Below are positions 43,847 to 53,068 of a stretch of 64,000 bases of DNA, piece after piece (within the stretch, counting starts at the first letter, position 1; every line of letters starts with the position of its first letter). Both the position numbers and the translations under genes were made by a program. This DNA is from MED660 sp002691025. Lineage in GTDB: Bacteria; Myxococcota_A; UBA9160; UBA4427. A model generated the notes under the pieces. The model was not told where the DNA came from. It saw nothing but the letters and a program-made list of their open reading frames with translations, and made no database searches. Location: assembly GCA_002170485.2 (NCBI GenBank), contig NHDZ02000118.1:1-64000 (forward strand). The letters are read 5' to 3'.

Positions 43847-44719
43847 CTACGCCAACTTCAATGCAACGGCGGTCTCTTCGAGAAACTGCATGACCCGGCC
43901 CTTGGCTTCACCGTCCGCACGAGGTCCCATGTCCTCGAAGCTGCGCATCAACACCAGACGGTGAACACCGAGATCCTCAAAGCGTTTCGCGGTATCCGGA
44001 TCCACCGGACCCGGAGGCGTGATCGTGATTTCAAGAGCACCCAATTCCGCAGGACGTTCAACCTGGCTGGCCGCCTCTTCAAGGCTCTTGAGCGCCGCCT
44101 CGGTGGCGTCGGGATCGAGGAAGAAGCCGTACCAGCCATTGCCCTGGGCCACCGCTCTCTTGTGAGCCGCGGCCGACATCCCCCCCACATGAATGGGCGG
44201 ATGTGGCTTCTGACGTGGGTGCGGATGCGATTGAATGCCCGAAAACTGCGTAAAGCGACCCTCAAAGGTCGGGCGCTCCTGCGTCCACAATGTCCGAATC
44301 ACCTCGATGTGCTCCGTCATTCGAGCCCCTCGCTCCGCATAGGGAATCCCCAGCGTCTCGAACTCACGGGGCACATAGCCTGCACCCACACCAAAGAGAA
44401 GGCGTCCTCCAGAGAGAACATCCACGCCGGCCAATTCCTTGGCCAACACCACGGGATTGCGCTGTGGCAGGAGAACGATTCCAGAGCCGAGCTTCAGCGT
44501 ACGCGTATGGGCCGCGGCAAAGCTCAGTGCGGCGATGGTATCCAGAAAAGGGGTTTCAGGCGGAACCGGAGACGGCGCTTCATGGGGGTCCATGAGAATC
44601 ACGTGTTCCCCTGTCCAGACCGATTCGTAGCCCAACTGCTCAAGGGTCTGTACCAGGGCCGCCATGTTCTCGGGCTCACAAAAAGGACCCTGATTCAGGC
44701 CGAAATAACCGATCTCCAT
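43847..44719 (-). CDS. Luciferase-like (F420-type) oxidoreductase
   Basis: A 290-residue LLM-class TIM barrel flavin/F420 enzyme. Characteristic parts are SVWTGEHVILM, GSGIVLLPQRNPVVLAKELAGVD, GGRLLFGVGAGYVPREFETLG and PHPPIHVGGMS. The length and motifs fit the TIGR03619-like F420-dependent subgroup rather than bacterial luciferase. Cofactor (F420 or FMN) cannot be fixed by eye. The ATG at 44719 has GAGGAG 9 nt upstream. In mycobacteria relatives act on lipids or xenobiotics; here it lies near the thiolase/DUF35 pair. Confidence 0.83.
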   Translation of the reverse strand: MEIGYFGLNQGPFCEPENMAALVQTLEQLGYESVWTGEHVILMDPHEAPSPVPPETPFLDTIAALSFAAAHTRTLKLGSGIVLLPQRNPVVLAKELAGVDVLSGGRLLFGVGAGYVPREFETLGIPYAERGARMTEHIEVIRTLWTQERPTFEGRFTQFSGIQSHPHPRQKPHPPIHVGGMSAAAHKRAVAQGNGWYGFFLDPDATEAALKSLEEAASQVERPAELGALEITITPPGPVDPDTAKRFEDLGVHRLVLMRSFEDMGPRADGEAKGRVMQFLEETAVALKLA

Positions 44720-44972
44720 GTTCAATCACTCCTCGCTTGCGAACCCATTCGGGCCAGACGGATTTTTCGTGTGAAGAGAAGAGGATATCCACCCGGAATC
44801 GATGCGTCACCCTGAGAGGGACGGTCGGAATTCCACTCCTGAACCGTCTCCATGCTGTCCGAGAACAGCCCTCTACGAAGGATCAGAAAGCGGTCTCCCA
44901 CTCTGGGCCACGAGGCAGAGCAGGCCTATGCTTGGCGGACCATCCAGGCCTTCCCTCGACAGGAGTGCAACC

Positions 44973-45431
44973 ATGAGTCCCGAAACCCTGTTCATGTGGT
45001 TCAACAACGGTGTTCTTCCCGCCTGGCTTCTCCTTCTCTTTGCGCCTCGCTGGCGTTTCACACAGTCCATCGTGCAGACCTTCTGGATTCCCGGGATTCT
45101 CGGACTGGGTTACCTCCTGGCCATCATCAACGGGGCCGGGGAAGCCGCGGAAGGCGCAAGCTTCTCTTCACTCCCTGGCGTGATGCTGCTCTTCGCAAGC
45201 CCATGGGGTGCCTTGGCGGGCTGGATCCACTACCTGGCTTTTGATCTCTTCGTAGGCGCCTGGGAAGTGCGAGATGCTCAGCGAAGGAACATCCCCCATC
45301 TATGGGTCTGTTTCTGTCTTGTTTTCACATTGATGATGGGCCCGGTGGGGCTCCTTTTGTACGCGGGTCTCAGAGTCCTCTGGAACACCGGATTTTCCAC
45401 CGAAGAAGCCGGGTCCCCGCAAACGGCCTGA
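44973..45431 (+). CDS. ABA4-like family membrane protein
   Basis: A 152-residue integral membrane protein with four predicted TM helices. WIHYLAFDLFVGAWEVRDAQR is the signature of the ABA4-like (DUF4281) family, read here as the two parts WIHYLAFDLFVG and AWEVRDAQR. Plant ABA4 is needed for neoxanthin synthesis; bacterial relatives have no fixed role. The ATG at 44973 follows CAGGAG, which rules out the longer upstream frame. It precedes the thiolase-like gene by 43 nt on the same strand. Confidence 0.8.
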   Translation: MSPETLFMWFNNGVLPAWLLLLFAPRWRFTQSIVQTFWIPGILGLGYLLAIINGAGEAAEGASFSSLPGVMLLFASPWGALAGWIHYLAFDLFVGAWEVRDAQRRNIPHLWVCFCLVFTLMMGPVGLLLYAGLRVLWNTGFSTEEAGSPQTA

Positions 45432-45474
45432 CGCGGCGCTCGCTCTGCATCCAACCTGTCCTGGGAGAACCTGA

Positions 45475-46629
45475 ATGTCAGAATGCCCGCTTCACGACGT
45501 CGCCATTGTTGGCGTTTACAACACGCGTCAAGCCCGGCGTCTTTCCGACACCAATGAGGGCGAGATCCTGATGGAGTCCGTGCGGGGAGCCCTGGCGGAT
45601 GCGGGGCTCGGCATGAAGGACGTGGATGGATCCAACATCACATCGAGCACCTGGGGACTCCTCTCTCGCCAAGGGGTGACCCTGCTCGGGGGACGGCCCT
45701 CCTGGACCGGTCTTGAGTACGGGATCGGGGCCGTTCTCGAAGCGGCGGCGGCCATCGCCACGGGGCAGTGTCACACAGCCGTGATCGCCACCGCCCAGGT
45801 GGGCGAATACACTGACCGAAGTTCCACCGCGCCGTGGACCCGACCCAGCAATGAATTCGTGGCTTCATACGGGCTCTACACCGCCGCTGAATTCGCACTC
45901 ATCGCGCGTCGGCACATGCATCTCTACGGCACACGCCAAGAGTCCCTGGCCGAGGTCGCCTCGACGATCCGCTGTCACGGGGGACACAACCCGGACGCCG
46001 TGATGACGGGGCGCTTCCCCAGTCCCGAAGACGTCCTGGCCTCGCGCATGGTGGCCGACCCCTTCCACCTGCTCGACTGCTGCATCACTTCAGAGGGAGG
46101 AGCCGCTCTGGTCTTGACCACCCGGGAAAAAGCCGCAGACCTGGATGCGGAGCCCATCTATCTGCTCGGCGGCGCAACAGAAAGAAGAGGCATGTCCTAT
46201 GTGGCCGCGCCCGTCTGGGACCACACCGGGTGGGTGGGCGAAAAGGCCGCTCAAACCGCCTTCGGACAATGTGGCCTCACGCCTTCGTCAGTCGATGTCG
46301 CCGAACTCTATGATCCATTCTCCTTTGAGATCATTCGACAACTGGAAGCCTTCGGCTTCTGCAAACATGGCGAAGGCGGAGACTTCGTCATGGACGGGCG
46401 CATCGGCATCGGGGGCGAGCTTCCTGTCGCCACCAATGGCGGCATTCTCGCGTACAGCCACGCAGGCCTGGCCCAGCTTCTCCAAAAACCCATCGCCGCC
46501 GTACAGCAACTGCGAGGCACCGTGCCCGAAAAGTTGCGTGTCCCAGAAGCGCGCGTGGCCATGGCCACAAACGGAGGGGCCGGCGCCCTCTTTACCGACG
46601 TTCTTCTGCTCGGAAAGGAAGCCCTATGA
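45475..46629 (+). CDS. Thiolase-superfamily protein without nucleophilic Cys (Ltp2-like aldolase candidate)
   Basis: A 384-residue thiolase fold (SCP-x/lipid-transfer type). Canonical thiolases have Cys in the VNxxCxxG helix start; here the aligned segment GLEYGIGAVLEA has Leu80 at that position. The C-terminal His is kept in ILAYSHAG. Tyr279 (AELYDPFSF) and Tyr327 (ILAYSHAG) are candidates for the Tyr acid/base pair of Ltp2-type steroid side-chain aldolases. The following DUF35 gene overlaps by 4 nt (ATGA), the arrangement of Ltp2-ChsH2. A retro-aldol reaction on a 22-hydroxyacyl-CoA is inferred, not shown. Confidence 0.72.
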   Translation: MSECPLHDVAIVGVYNTRQARRLSDTNEGEILMESVRGALADAGLGMKDVDGSNITSSTWGLLSRQGVTLLGGRPSWTGLEYGIGAVLEAAAAIATGQCHTAVIATAQVGEYTDRSSTAPWTRPSNEFVASYGLYTAAEFALIARRHMHLYGTRQESLAEVASTIRCHGGHNPDAVMTGRFPSPEDVLASRMVADPFHLLDCCITSEGGAALVLTTREKAADLDAEPIYLLGGATERRGMSYVAAPVWDHTGWVGEKAAQTAFGQCGLTPSSVDVAELYDPFSFEIIRQLEAFGFCKHGEGGDFVMDGRIGIGGELPVATNGGILAYSHAGLAQLLQKPIAAVQQLRGTVPEKLRVPEARVAMATNGGAGALFTDVLLLGKEAL

Positions 46630-47042
46630 GTGATGACCCGCAGATCCCGCTCCCCATCCCCACGCTCACATCCGCTCCGCATTGGGAAGGCGCCCGGACG
46701 GGGCGGCTTCGGGTCCAACGCTGTCGCAGCTGCGGAGAGCACGTCTTCATTCCACAGCCCACCTGCACCCAGTGCCTCTCCAGTGAACTGGAATGGATCG
46801 AATCCAGCGGCCTGGGAACCCTGTACAGCTACACCGTCGTCCATAGACCACAGCAACCGGCCTTCCAGACCCCCTACACGGTCGCCATCGTCGAAGTCGA
46901 GGAAGGCTTCTTCATGTTGAGCAACCTGGTGGACTGCGAGGAAGCAGACATCCGAATCGGAATGCCGCTTGAGGTGACATTCCAGGCGATGTCCGACGAG
47001 ATCAGCCTCCCCTACTTCCGACCCCGCCACCAGGAGAGCTGA
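46626..47042 (+). CDS. DUF35 zinc-ribbon/OB-fold protein (ChsH2-like partner)
   Basis: A 138-residue DUF35 protein with a rubredoxin-like Zn ribbon (QRCRSCGEHVF, PTCTQCLSSELEW, two CxxC pairs) near 36-60 and an acyl-CoA-binding OB fold (GTLYSYTVVHRPQQPAFQ, TPYTVAIVEVEEG). Such proteins bind thiolase-fold partners and are needed for their activity, as in the Ltp2-ChsH2 aldolase of Mycobacterium cholesterol catabolism. Translational overlap with the thiolase-like gene supports a complex. Confidence 0.85.
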   Translation: MSDDPQIPLPIPTLTSAPHWEGARTGRLRVQRCRSCGEHVFIPQPTCTQCLSSELEWIESSGLGTLYSYTVVHRPQQPAFQTPYTVAIVEVEEGFFMLSNLVDCEEADIRIGMPLEVTFQAMSDEISLPYFRPRHQES

Positions 47043-47056
47043 CCGGCGCTCCGGAA

Positions 47057-47665
47057 TCATCCGCCTGTTGCAGCCACCTCGGTGCGTAGAGCCTCCAGAA
47101 GCTCATCAAGTTCCCGGGCCAGACGCCTGGGCAGAGACGGCTGCAGCAAACCGATCACCGTGGTGTAGTACCACAGGGTCTGGGAAGGCGTCGCAGTAAA
47201 TCGCTCGAAGATTTCCGGCCCGAAGGTCCTGGAGTCGGAAACCATGGCATGAAGGTTATGCAGCTTGTCGCACGCAGCGACCAGATGGGTCTGCCTCGAG
47301 GCCCGGGACAGTTGATCCACATAACGATCCTTGCGCTCCTTCCAGTCTCCCTTGTCGTCCAGGGATTCGCCGGGAAGGGTGTCCGTACAGGAGAGAATCA
47401 TGGTCAAGACATCGAGACCGAATCGATCCCCGATCCTCTCTTCCCGCCGCGCCCGCTCTTCGGGGTCCGGCGCATCCTCGAGCGAATCATGAAGCAGCCC
47501 GGCAATGGCCTGATCGCAGGAGCCACCGTGCTCCAGGATCAACCCTTCCACCTGGAGAGGATGACTGACATACGGGATGTCGGTCTGCTTCCTGCGCTGG
47601 CCAGAATGCCACCGGTAGGCGAGCTCCGTGGCTTCCAACAGTTTCTTGTATTCGTCGGGTTTCAT
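47057..47665 (-). CDS. HD-domain phosphohydrolase (SpoT/MESH1-like)
   Basis: A 202-residue HD-superfamily protein. YVSHPLQVEG, GLLHDSLED (HD pair) and DKLHNLHAM match the hydrolase half of RelA/SpoT enzymes and small MESH1-like hydrolases. No synthetase, TGS or ACT domain is attached. It may hydrolyse (p)ppGpp or a related nucleotide; the exact substrate needs assay. The ATG at 47665 with GGAG 8 nt upstream decides the start. It lies 52 nt after the amidase stop on the same strand. Confidence 0.8.
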   Translation of the reverse strand: MKPDEYKKLLEATELAYRWHSGQRRKQTDIPYVSHPLQVEGLILEHGGSCDQAIAGLLHDSLEDAPDPEERARREERIGDRFGLDVLTMILSCTDTLPGESLDDKGDWKERKDRYVDQLSRASRQTHLVAACDKLHNLHAMVSDSRTFGPEIFERFTATPSQTLWYYTTVIGLLQPSLPRRLARELDELLEALRTEVAATGG

Positions 47666-47717
47666 TGATCTGCTCCAGAAGAGATCCGAAAAAGGGACGT
47701 CCGCGTGCGGAAAAGAG

Positions 47718-49145
47718 TCAAGCGCCTTCCGCTTCCAGAGGAGGACGCATGGCCGAAACCCCCTGACATTCTTCCAGGGCCCGAGCCAACTGCAAGACGC
47801 CGAAGTCGTCATGATTGCGTCCTACAATCTGTATTCCCACCGGCAAGCCTTCTTCCGTGAACCCGAAGGGCAAGGACAACGCAGGCAGTCCAAGGGCACT
47901 TACGAAGTAGGCCGATTTCATCCAATCGACATAGGTCTCCATGAGTACACCCTCTACCTCCTCGGGATAGCGGGTTTCCACATCAAAAGGCGGCACCTGA
48001 CTGACGGGCAGGATCAGGAACTCATACTCCTCCATGAACTCGGCGACTCGTGCATAGAGACGGGAACGAAAGACCTGCGCCCGAGCCACATCCTGGCCGG
48101 AAAGTGAAAGACCCGCATCCAGGTTCCAGCGTACGGTGTCTTTCAGAAGAGCTTTCTTTTCATCGGAAAGGGAACCGAAGGCCTGGGCGAAGGTCCATGC
48201 CCGCAGCGTCTTGAAGGCTTCATCCGCTCCACTCCAATCTGCATCCGCCTCCATGACCTCACACCCCACCCGCTCGGCCACGCTCCGCGCTGAATCCGTC
48301 ACCTTGCGCACCGCGGGGTCCACCGGCAGGACACCGAAATCAGGGCTCCACGCCACTTTGACTCCGGTGAAGTCACGTTCAAGACCTTGGCGGAAGAAGT
48401 CTCCCGGAGTATCGAGAGAGATCGGACAAGCCGGGTCCGGTCCAGCCATGGCCGAGAGGAGCAAAGCCACATCCTCTACGTTCCTGGCCATCGGCCCCAG
48501 AACAGAAAGCGTTTCCCAGGCCATCTCCTCGCCGGCCACGGGCACTCTTCCCGGCGAGGGGCGCAGGCCCACCACATGACAGAAACTGGCGGGATTCCTC
48601 AGGGAGCCTCCCATGTCGCTGCCGTCCGCTATCGGCACCATTCCCGTCGACAGGGCCACCGCCGCTCCCCCGCTGCTTCCGCCACACGTTCGGGACAGAT
48701 CCCAGGGGTTCCTCGTTTCGCCGAACACTTCGTTGAAGGTCTGCGACCCCGCTCCAAACTCAGGAACATTGGTCTTGCCCAGTGCAATGGCCCCCGCCTC
48801 TCGTAACCGGATGACAAGAGAGTCGTCGCGGTCCGGGACGAAGTTTTTCATGAGCAGGGACCCGAAGGTGGTGCGCATACCCGCGGTCGAAAGCAGATCC
48901 TTGTGAGCGATGGGGAGACCGTGCAGGGGTCCCAGGACGCCGCCCGAAGCCTGGTACTCATCGGCCTCGCGGGCCTTTTCCAAGGCGACCTCGGACTGCA
49001 AGGTCACAATGGCGTTCACATGAGGATTCACTTGATCGATTCGGGCGAGTTGAGCCTCCATCAACTCACGGGCCGAGAGCTCTCCTTTTCTTATCAGATG
49101 AGCAAGGTGAGACGCGGTTTCATAGTGAAGCGTCAGATCAGACAT
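47718..49145 (-). CDS. Amidase signature-family hydrolase
   Basis: A 475-residue amidase with the Ser-cisSer-Lys triad: Lys near 82 in LPIAHKDLLSTAGM, cis-Ser in CGGSSGGAA and nucleophile Ser in GSDMGGSLRNPAS. Family members hydrolyse amides, or act in GatA transamidation; the LSFG and PAFDVETRYPEE-type C-terminus and the absence of gatB/gatC nearby favour a hydrolase. A typical start at ATG 49145 has GAGG upstream. No signal peptide. Substrate unknown. Confidence 0.87.
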   Translation of the reverse strand: MSDLTLHYETASHLAHLIRKGELSARELMEAQLARIDQVNPHVNAIVTLQSEVALEKAREADEYQASGGVLGPLHGLPIAHKDLLSTAGMRTTFGSLLMKNFVPDRDDSLVIRLREAGAIALGKTNVPEFGAGSQTFNEVFGETRNPWDLSRTCGGSSGGAAVALSTGMVPIADGSDMGGSLRNPASFCHVVGLRPSPGRVPVAGEEMAWETLSVLGPMARNVEDVALLLSAMAGPDPACPISLDTPGDFFRQGLERDFTGVKVAWSPDFGVLPVDPAVRKVTDSARSVAERVGCEVMEADADWSGADEAFKTLRAWTFAQAFGSLSDEKKALLKDTVRWNLDAGLSLSGQDVARAQVFRSRLYARVAEFMEEYEFLILPVSQVPPFDVETRYPEEVEGVLMETYVDWMKSAYFVSALGLPALSLPFGFTEEGLPVGIQIVGRNHDDFGVLQLARALEECQGVSAMRPPLEAEGA

Positions 49146-49202
49146 GAAACAGGTTCCTCTCCCTTCCCAACTCTCACTCCAGGAAACCCAAGGCGAATGG
49201 CC

Positions 49203-49862
49203 TCAACTGGGATCATAATCAGGGTCCAACTGGAGATCGAAAAGCTTGTCGTCCTCCATCTGCTCCAGGATCAAGGGGTCCACGCCCTCGCCTCGGCACT
49301 GACCTGACTGACAACGATCGTTTTTCGTCTCCTTGCGACCGTCATCACAAACAGAACCGTCTCGGGCCACCTTCGTTGAGCAGCCCGATTCGCGCTGGCA
49401 AATACCGAAAACACAGGGTCCTTCATCTTTGCAGATCAGCGCCGTACCGCCGACACACCGTCCTTCTTCGCAGACATCACCCGTGGTACAGGCGTTTCCG
49501 TCATCACAACTTCCACCACCCAGGATCCGCTCTTTGCAACCGACCCTCGGATCACAGATCGACAGCACGCAAGCGCTCCGAGGAGTGCATTCCAGCCTCT
49601 TTCCGGATGCACAGACACCCTCTCGACATATCTCCAGCCCGTTACAGACATTGCCATCGGAGCAATCCGCGTGCCGGAGACAAGAGACGGACGGATCGGA
49701 AACCGGATCCGACGAAGCGACCCCCACCCCCATGAACGCAATCAGGAACCCCAGGACAAGGCCGAGCCCACTACGGGACACACGTGCTCCGATCACGGAA
49801 GCAGAAAAGGACATCCTTGTCGCAGCACCAGTCTGAGAAGCCATTGATTCAATCCGATCCAT
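49203..49862 (-). CDS. Cys-rich secreted protein with repeated disulfide modules
   Basis: About 219 residues (start uncertain: ATG 49862, 49844 or 49814). It has a signal-like helix (LVLGFLIAFMGVGV) and then repeated short modules such as SDGNVCNG, CREGVC, CTPRSACVLSIC, CDDGNACTTGDVC, CEEGRC and CDDGRKE. The pattern CxDGNxCxxxxxC is common in secreted or surface proteins of myxobacteria and relatives. There is no enzymatic motif. The acidic tail ends LDPDYDPS. Function unknown; an adhesin or surface-structure role is speculative. Confidence 0.6.
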   Translation of the reverse strand: MDRIESMASQTGAATRMSFSASVIGARVSRSGLGLVLGFLIAFMGVGVASSDPVSDPSVSCLRHADCSDGNVCNGLEICREGVCASGKRLECTPRSACVLSICDPRVGCKERILGGGSCDDGNACTTGDVCEEGRCVGGTALICKDEGPCVFGICQRESGCSTKVARDGSVCDDGRKETKNDRCQSGQCRGEGVDPLILEQMEDDKLFDLQLDPDYDPS

Positions 49863-49945
49863 TGCCTCTACCCCAGGCAGAGGCGCACCGAAGTGATCAA
49901 TATAGCCCCGAATACGAGGCACTGTCTCCAAACCGAACGACTCGA

Positions 49946-52900
49946 TCAGCGATCCGCCGTCAAGAGATCGGACTCAGCAGGCTCTTTCCGCAGAAGCTTT
50001 CGCCCCCCCCGCTTGAGCCAGTCCATCCCGTCATCCACTGCGAGATAGATCACAGGGACCACGAGCAGGGTCAAGACGGTGGAAGAGAACATCCCCATCG
50101 CCGTCGCCACCGCCATGGGGGCTCGGCTCTCTGCGCCGGGTCCCAGACCGATCGCCGCAGGCAGAACACCAAAGATCATGGAAAGGGCCGTCATCAGCAC
50201 CGGTCGCATACGCACCGGCGCCGCCGTTCGCATGGCCTCGACCTTGTCCATTCCCTGGCCGCGCAATTGATTGGCGTAATCCACAAGCAGGATGGAATTC
50301 TTCGTCACAAGCCCGAAGAGCAGGATGATCCCGATCATGCTGAAGAGATTCAGCGTGTGACCGAAGAGATAGAGCCCTCCGAGTGCTCCCACCATGGCAA
50401 GGGGAAGCGCGATCATTACCGTAAATGGATGCACGAAGCTCTCGAACTGTGCGGCCAGAACCATGTAGATCACCAGGATTCCCAACAGCATCGCCATGGC
50501 AAACTGTGCATTGCCCTCTTCCATCGCCTCGGCTTCGCCCACCGGAACCATCCGTGCGTAGGAAGGAAGGACCTCCTTGGCAATCAATTCCGCCTGCGCC
50601 ACCGCCTCTCCGAGCTTGAGCCCCTGGAGGTTCGCACTGATGGTGACGGCTCGTTGACGACCGGTTCGGGTGATCTCGGAGGGAGAGGCTTCATAGCTCA
50701 TGTCCACCAGATTACGGAGAGCCACGGGTTCGCCCGCTCGATTGCGCACGTAGATGGACCCGATCGAGTCGGGTTCATCGCGCATGTCCTCTTCCAGCCT
50801 CATGCGGATGTCGATCCGCCGCCCCTCTTCCTTGAAGATTCCGACATCCATGCCTCCGACCATCAAGCGGATGGCTTCGGCAATCGTGGCGGGTTCAACC
50901 CCCATGGCGGCCGCCTTCTCGCGATCCGGCTGAACGCGAAGTTCCGGCAGACCAAGCTTCAGGCTCTTGTCGATGTCGACTAGACCCTGGATGTCTGAAA
51001 GTCGTTCTACAAAGCGATCCGACATCAGATCGAGCTCAGTCAGCGAGAGATTGCCCCGGATCTCCACCTCAAAGGCACCGCCACTTCCCATCATCGCATC
51101 CCCGGGATTGAAGAGAAGGAGATCCCGGCCGGGGATCGAGGCCAGCGACGAGCGCGCGTCCCGAAGAAGCTCCTGAACGCTGCGCTCGCGTTCCTCAGAA
51201 GGGGCCAGGGTTCCGAAGATCATCGCCGTATGGCTGCGAGGGATCAGGTCATAACCACCCTGCTGACCCGCCGAGGAGAAGATTCCCACCACTTCAGGTT
51301 GATCCAGGAACCAGGACTCATCCTTCTTCAGGTAGGAGAGCGTTTCATCAAGCGCAGTGCCTTGAGCCGCTGCGCTGCGAACAAAGAAGATGCCTGGATC
51401 CGAGGAGGGAAAGAACTCGGTCTTCAGCTGGGACCCGAAGAAGTAGGCCAGACCCAGCGCGCCCACGGCCACCAGGATCGTAAGGGTGCGATGATTCAGC
51501 GACGTATCGAGGACGCGCCGATATCCGTCCTCGAGCCCGTTCAGACCCACCTCCAGCAGGTGGTAGAGACTCCCCTCAGACCGTGGCTTGGGGGGAGGCA
51601 TACGAGCCGCCAGCATCGGAGTCACCGTCAGAGCGACAAAAAGGGAGATGATCACACTCCCCGCTACCACAAGGCCGAACTCACCGAGGAAGCTACCGAC
51701 CAGACCCTCCACGAAGTAGACGGGCAGGAACACAGCGGCCACTGAAATGGTGGCCGCTGTCGCAGCAAAGGTGATCTCCTTCGTCCCTCTCTTTGCGGCC
51801 ACAACGGCGCTCTCGCCTCTTTCCCGATGCCTCTCGATGTTCTCAAGCACCACGATGGCATCATCGATCACCACGCCAACCGCCAGCGTCATGGCCAGGA
51901 GTGTCATGGTGTTCAAGGTGAATCCGAAGACATAGACGAGACCGAACGTCGCCACGAGTGAGATCGGGATGGCCAAAGCCACAATCAGCGTCGGACGCGT
52001 GCGCCGCAAGAAGACGAAAACCGTGAAGATGGCCAGAAGAGCACCGAAAACCAGGGCGAACTGGGTTTCCGCGACAGCCTCCCTGACACCTCGGGAAAAA
52101 TCGATATAGCCGGCCGGATCCTCGAACTTGATTCCATGAGGCAGGAGCTTTTCGATTTCCGGCAGGCGTTTCATCACCTCATCCACGATGCCCACCGAAT
52201 TGCTACCCGATTGTTTCAAGATCCCGATGCCAACCATCTCCACACCGTTGTATCGAGCCACCACCTCTTTGTCGTCAGCGCCATCCACCACACGCGCCAC
52301 ATCCTTCAAGAGGACTGGCGCGCCGTCCTGATAAGCCACCACCATACGCTCAAGTTCGGCCACATTCTCGAATTCAGCCGAGGTCCTGACCACGTAGCGC
52401 ATGCGATCTGTCTCAAGCGTGCCCGCCGGGATTTCCACGTGCTGCGCACGCAGAGCCGAGTACACATCCATGACCGCGAGGTTCCGTGCGCGGAGCGCAT
52501 CTCCATCCACCCAGATCCGGATGTTCCGATCGAGCCCACCGAACACCGCCACGCCCGAGACACCCGGGATCGTCTCGATGGCCGGGAGCACCTGGCGCTT
52601 GACCGCTTCCAGTGTCGCAACAGGATCTTCCGTCGTCTGGAGAGGGATCCACAGAACCGGTTGGTCGTTGGGATTGTTGTTCCGGACCATGGGGGGTTCA
52701 AGTTCCTTGGGCAACTCAAATCGAGCCTGAGCCACCTTGTCCCGCACCTCCTGGGCCGCCACATCCAGATTCGTTCCCAGTTCAAACTCCACCACGACCT
52801 CAGCCCCACCCCGCGAACTGGTCGATCGGATGCTACGAACCCCTGCAATGCTGTTGAAGCGCTCCTCAAGAGGGTCGGTGACATCCTCTTCCATCGCCTC

Positions 52901-53068
52901 CGGCGTCGCTCCTTCCATGAAGGCGGTCACTGTCAAGACAGGGAATTCGAGATCGGGATATTGATCGACCCCGAGGCGGCTGTAACCCAGCACGCCGAAG
53001 ACGACGAGGCCCAGCATCATCATCCATGTGAGTACCGGGCGATCAATCGAAATGTCGGACAGGGTCAT
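49946..53068 (-). CDS. RND efflux transporter, inner-membrane pump (AcrB/MexB-like)
   Basis: A 1040-residue proton-driven HAE1-type pump. Twelve TM helices flank two large periplasmic loops. TM4 carries the proton-relay Asp pair in GVVIDDAIVVLENIERH near 405. Other signatures are LTWMMMLGLVVFG at the start, GALEVE-like FEVEI, and QLRGQGMD near the C-terminus. It should export drugs, detergents or lipophilic molecules together with the upstream adaptor; the outer-membrane TolC partner is not here. It overlaps the adaptor gene by 4 nt (ATGA). Confidence 0.93.
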   Translation of the reverse strand: MTLSDISIDRPVLTWMMMLGLVVFGVLGYSRLGVDQYPDLEFPVLTVTAFMEGATPEAMEEDVTDPLEERFNSIAGVRSIRSTSSRGGAEVVVEFELGTNLDVAAQEVRDKVAQARFELPKELEPPMVRNNNPNDQPVLWIPLQTTEDPVATLEAVKRQVLPAIETIPGVSGVAVFGGLDRNIRIWVDGDALRARNLAVMDVYSALRAQHVEIPAGTLETDRMRYVVRTSAEFENVAELERMVVAYQDGAPVLLKDVARVVDGADDKEVVARYNGVEMVGIGILKQSGSNSVGIVDEVMKRLPEIEKLLPHGIKFEDPAGYIDFSRGVREAVAETQFALVFGALLAIFTVFVFLRRTRPTLIVALAIPISLVATFGLVYVFGFTLNTMTLLAMTLAVGVVIDDAIVVLENIERHRERGESAVVAAKRGTKEITFAATAATISVAAVFLPVYFVEGLVGSFLGEFGLVVAGSVIISLFVALTVTPMLAARMPPPKPRSEGSLYHLLEVGLNGLEDGYRRVLDTSLNHRTLTILVAVGALGLAYFFGSQLKTEFFPSSDPGIFFVRSAAAQGTALDETLSYLKKDESWFLDQPEVVGIFSSAGQQGGYDLIPRSHTAMIFGTLAPSEERERSVQELLRDARSSLASIPGRDLLLFNPGDAMMGSGGAFEVEIRGNLSLTELDLMSDRFVERLSDIQGLVDIDKSLKLGLPELRVQPDREKAAAMGVEPATIAEAIRLMVGGMDVGIFKEEGRRIDIRMRLEEDMRDEPDSIGSIYVRNRAGEPVALRNLVDMSYEASPSEITRTGRQRAVTISANLQGLKLGEAVAQAELIAKEVLPSYARMVPVGEAEAMEEGNAQFAMAMLLGILVIYMVLAAQFESFVHPFTVMIALPLAMVGALGGLYLFGHTLNLFSMIGIILLFGLVTKNSILLVDYANQLRGQGMDKVEAMRTAAPVRMRPVLMTALSMIFGVLPAAIGLGPGAESRAPMAVATAMGMFSSTVLTLLVVPVIYLAVDDGMDWLKRGGRKLLRKEPAESDLLTADR

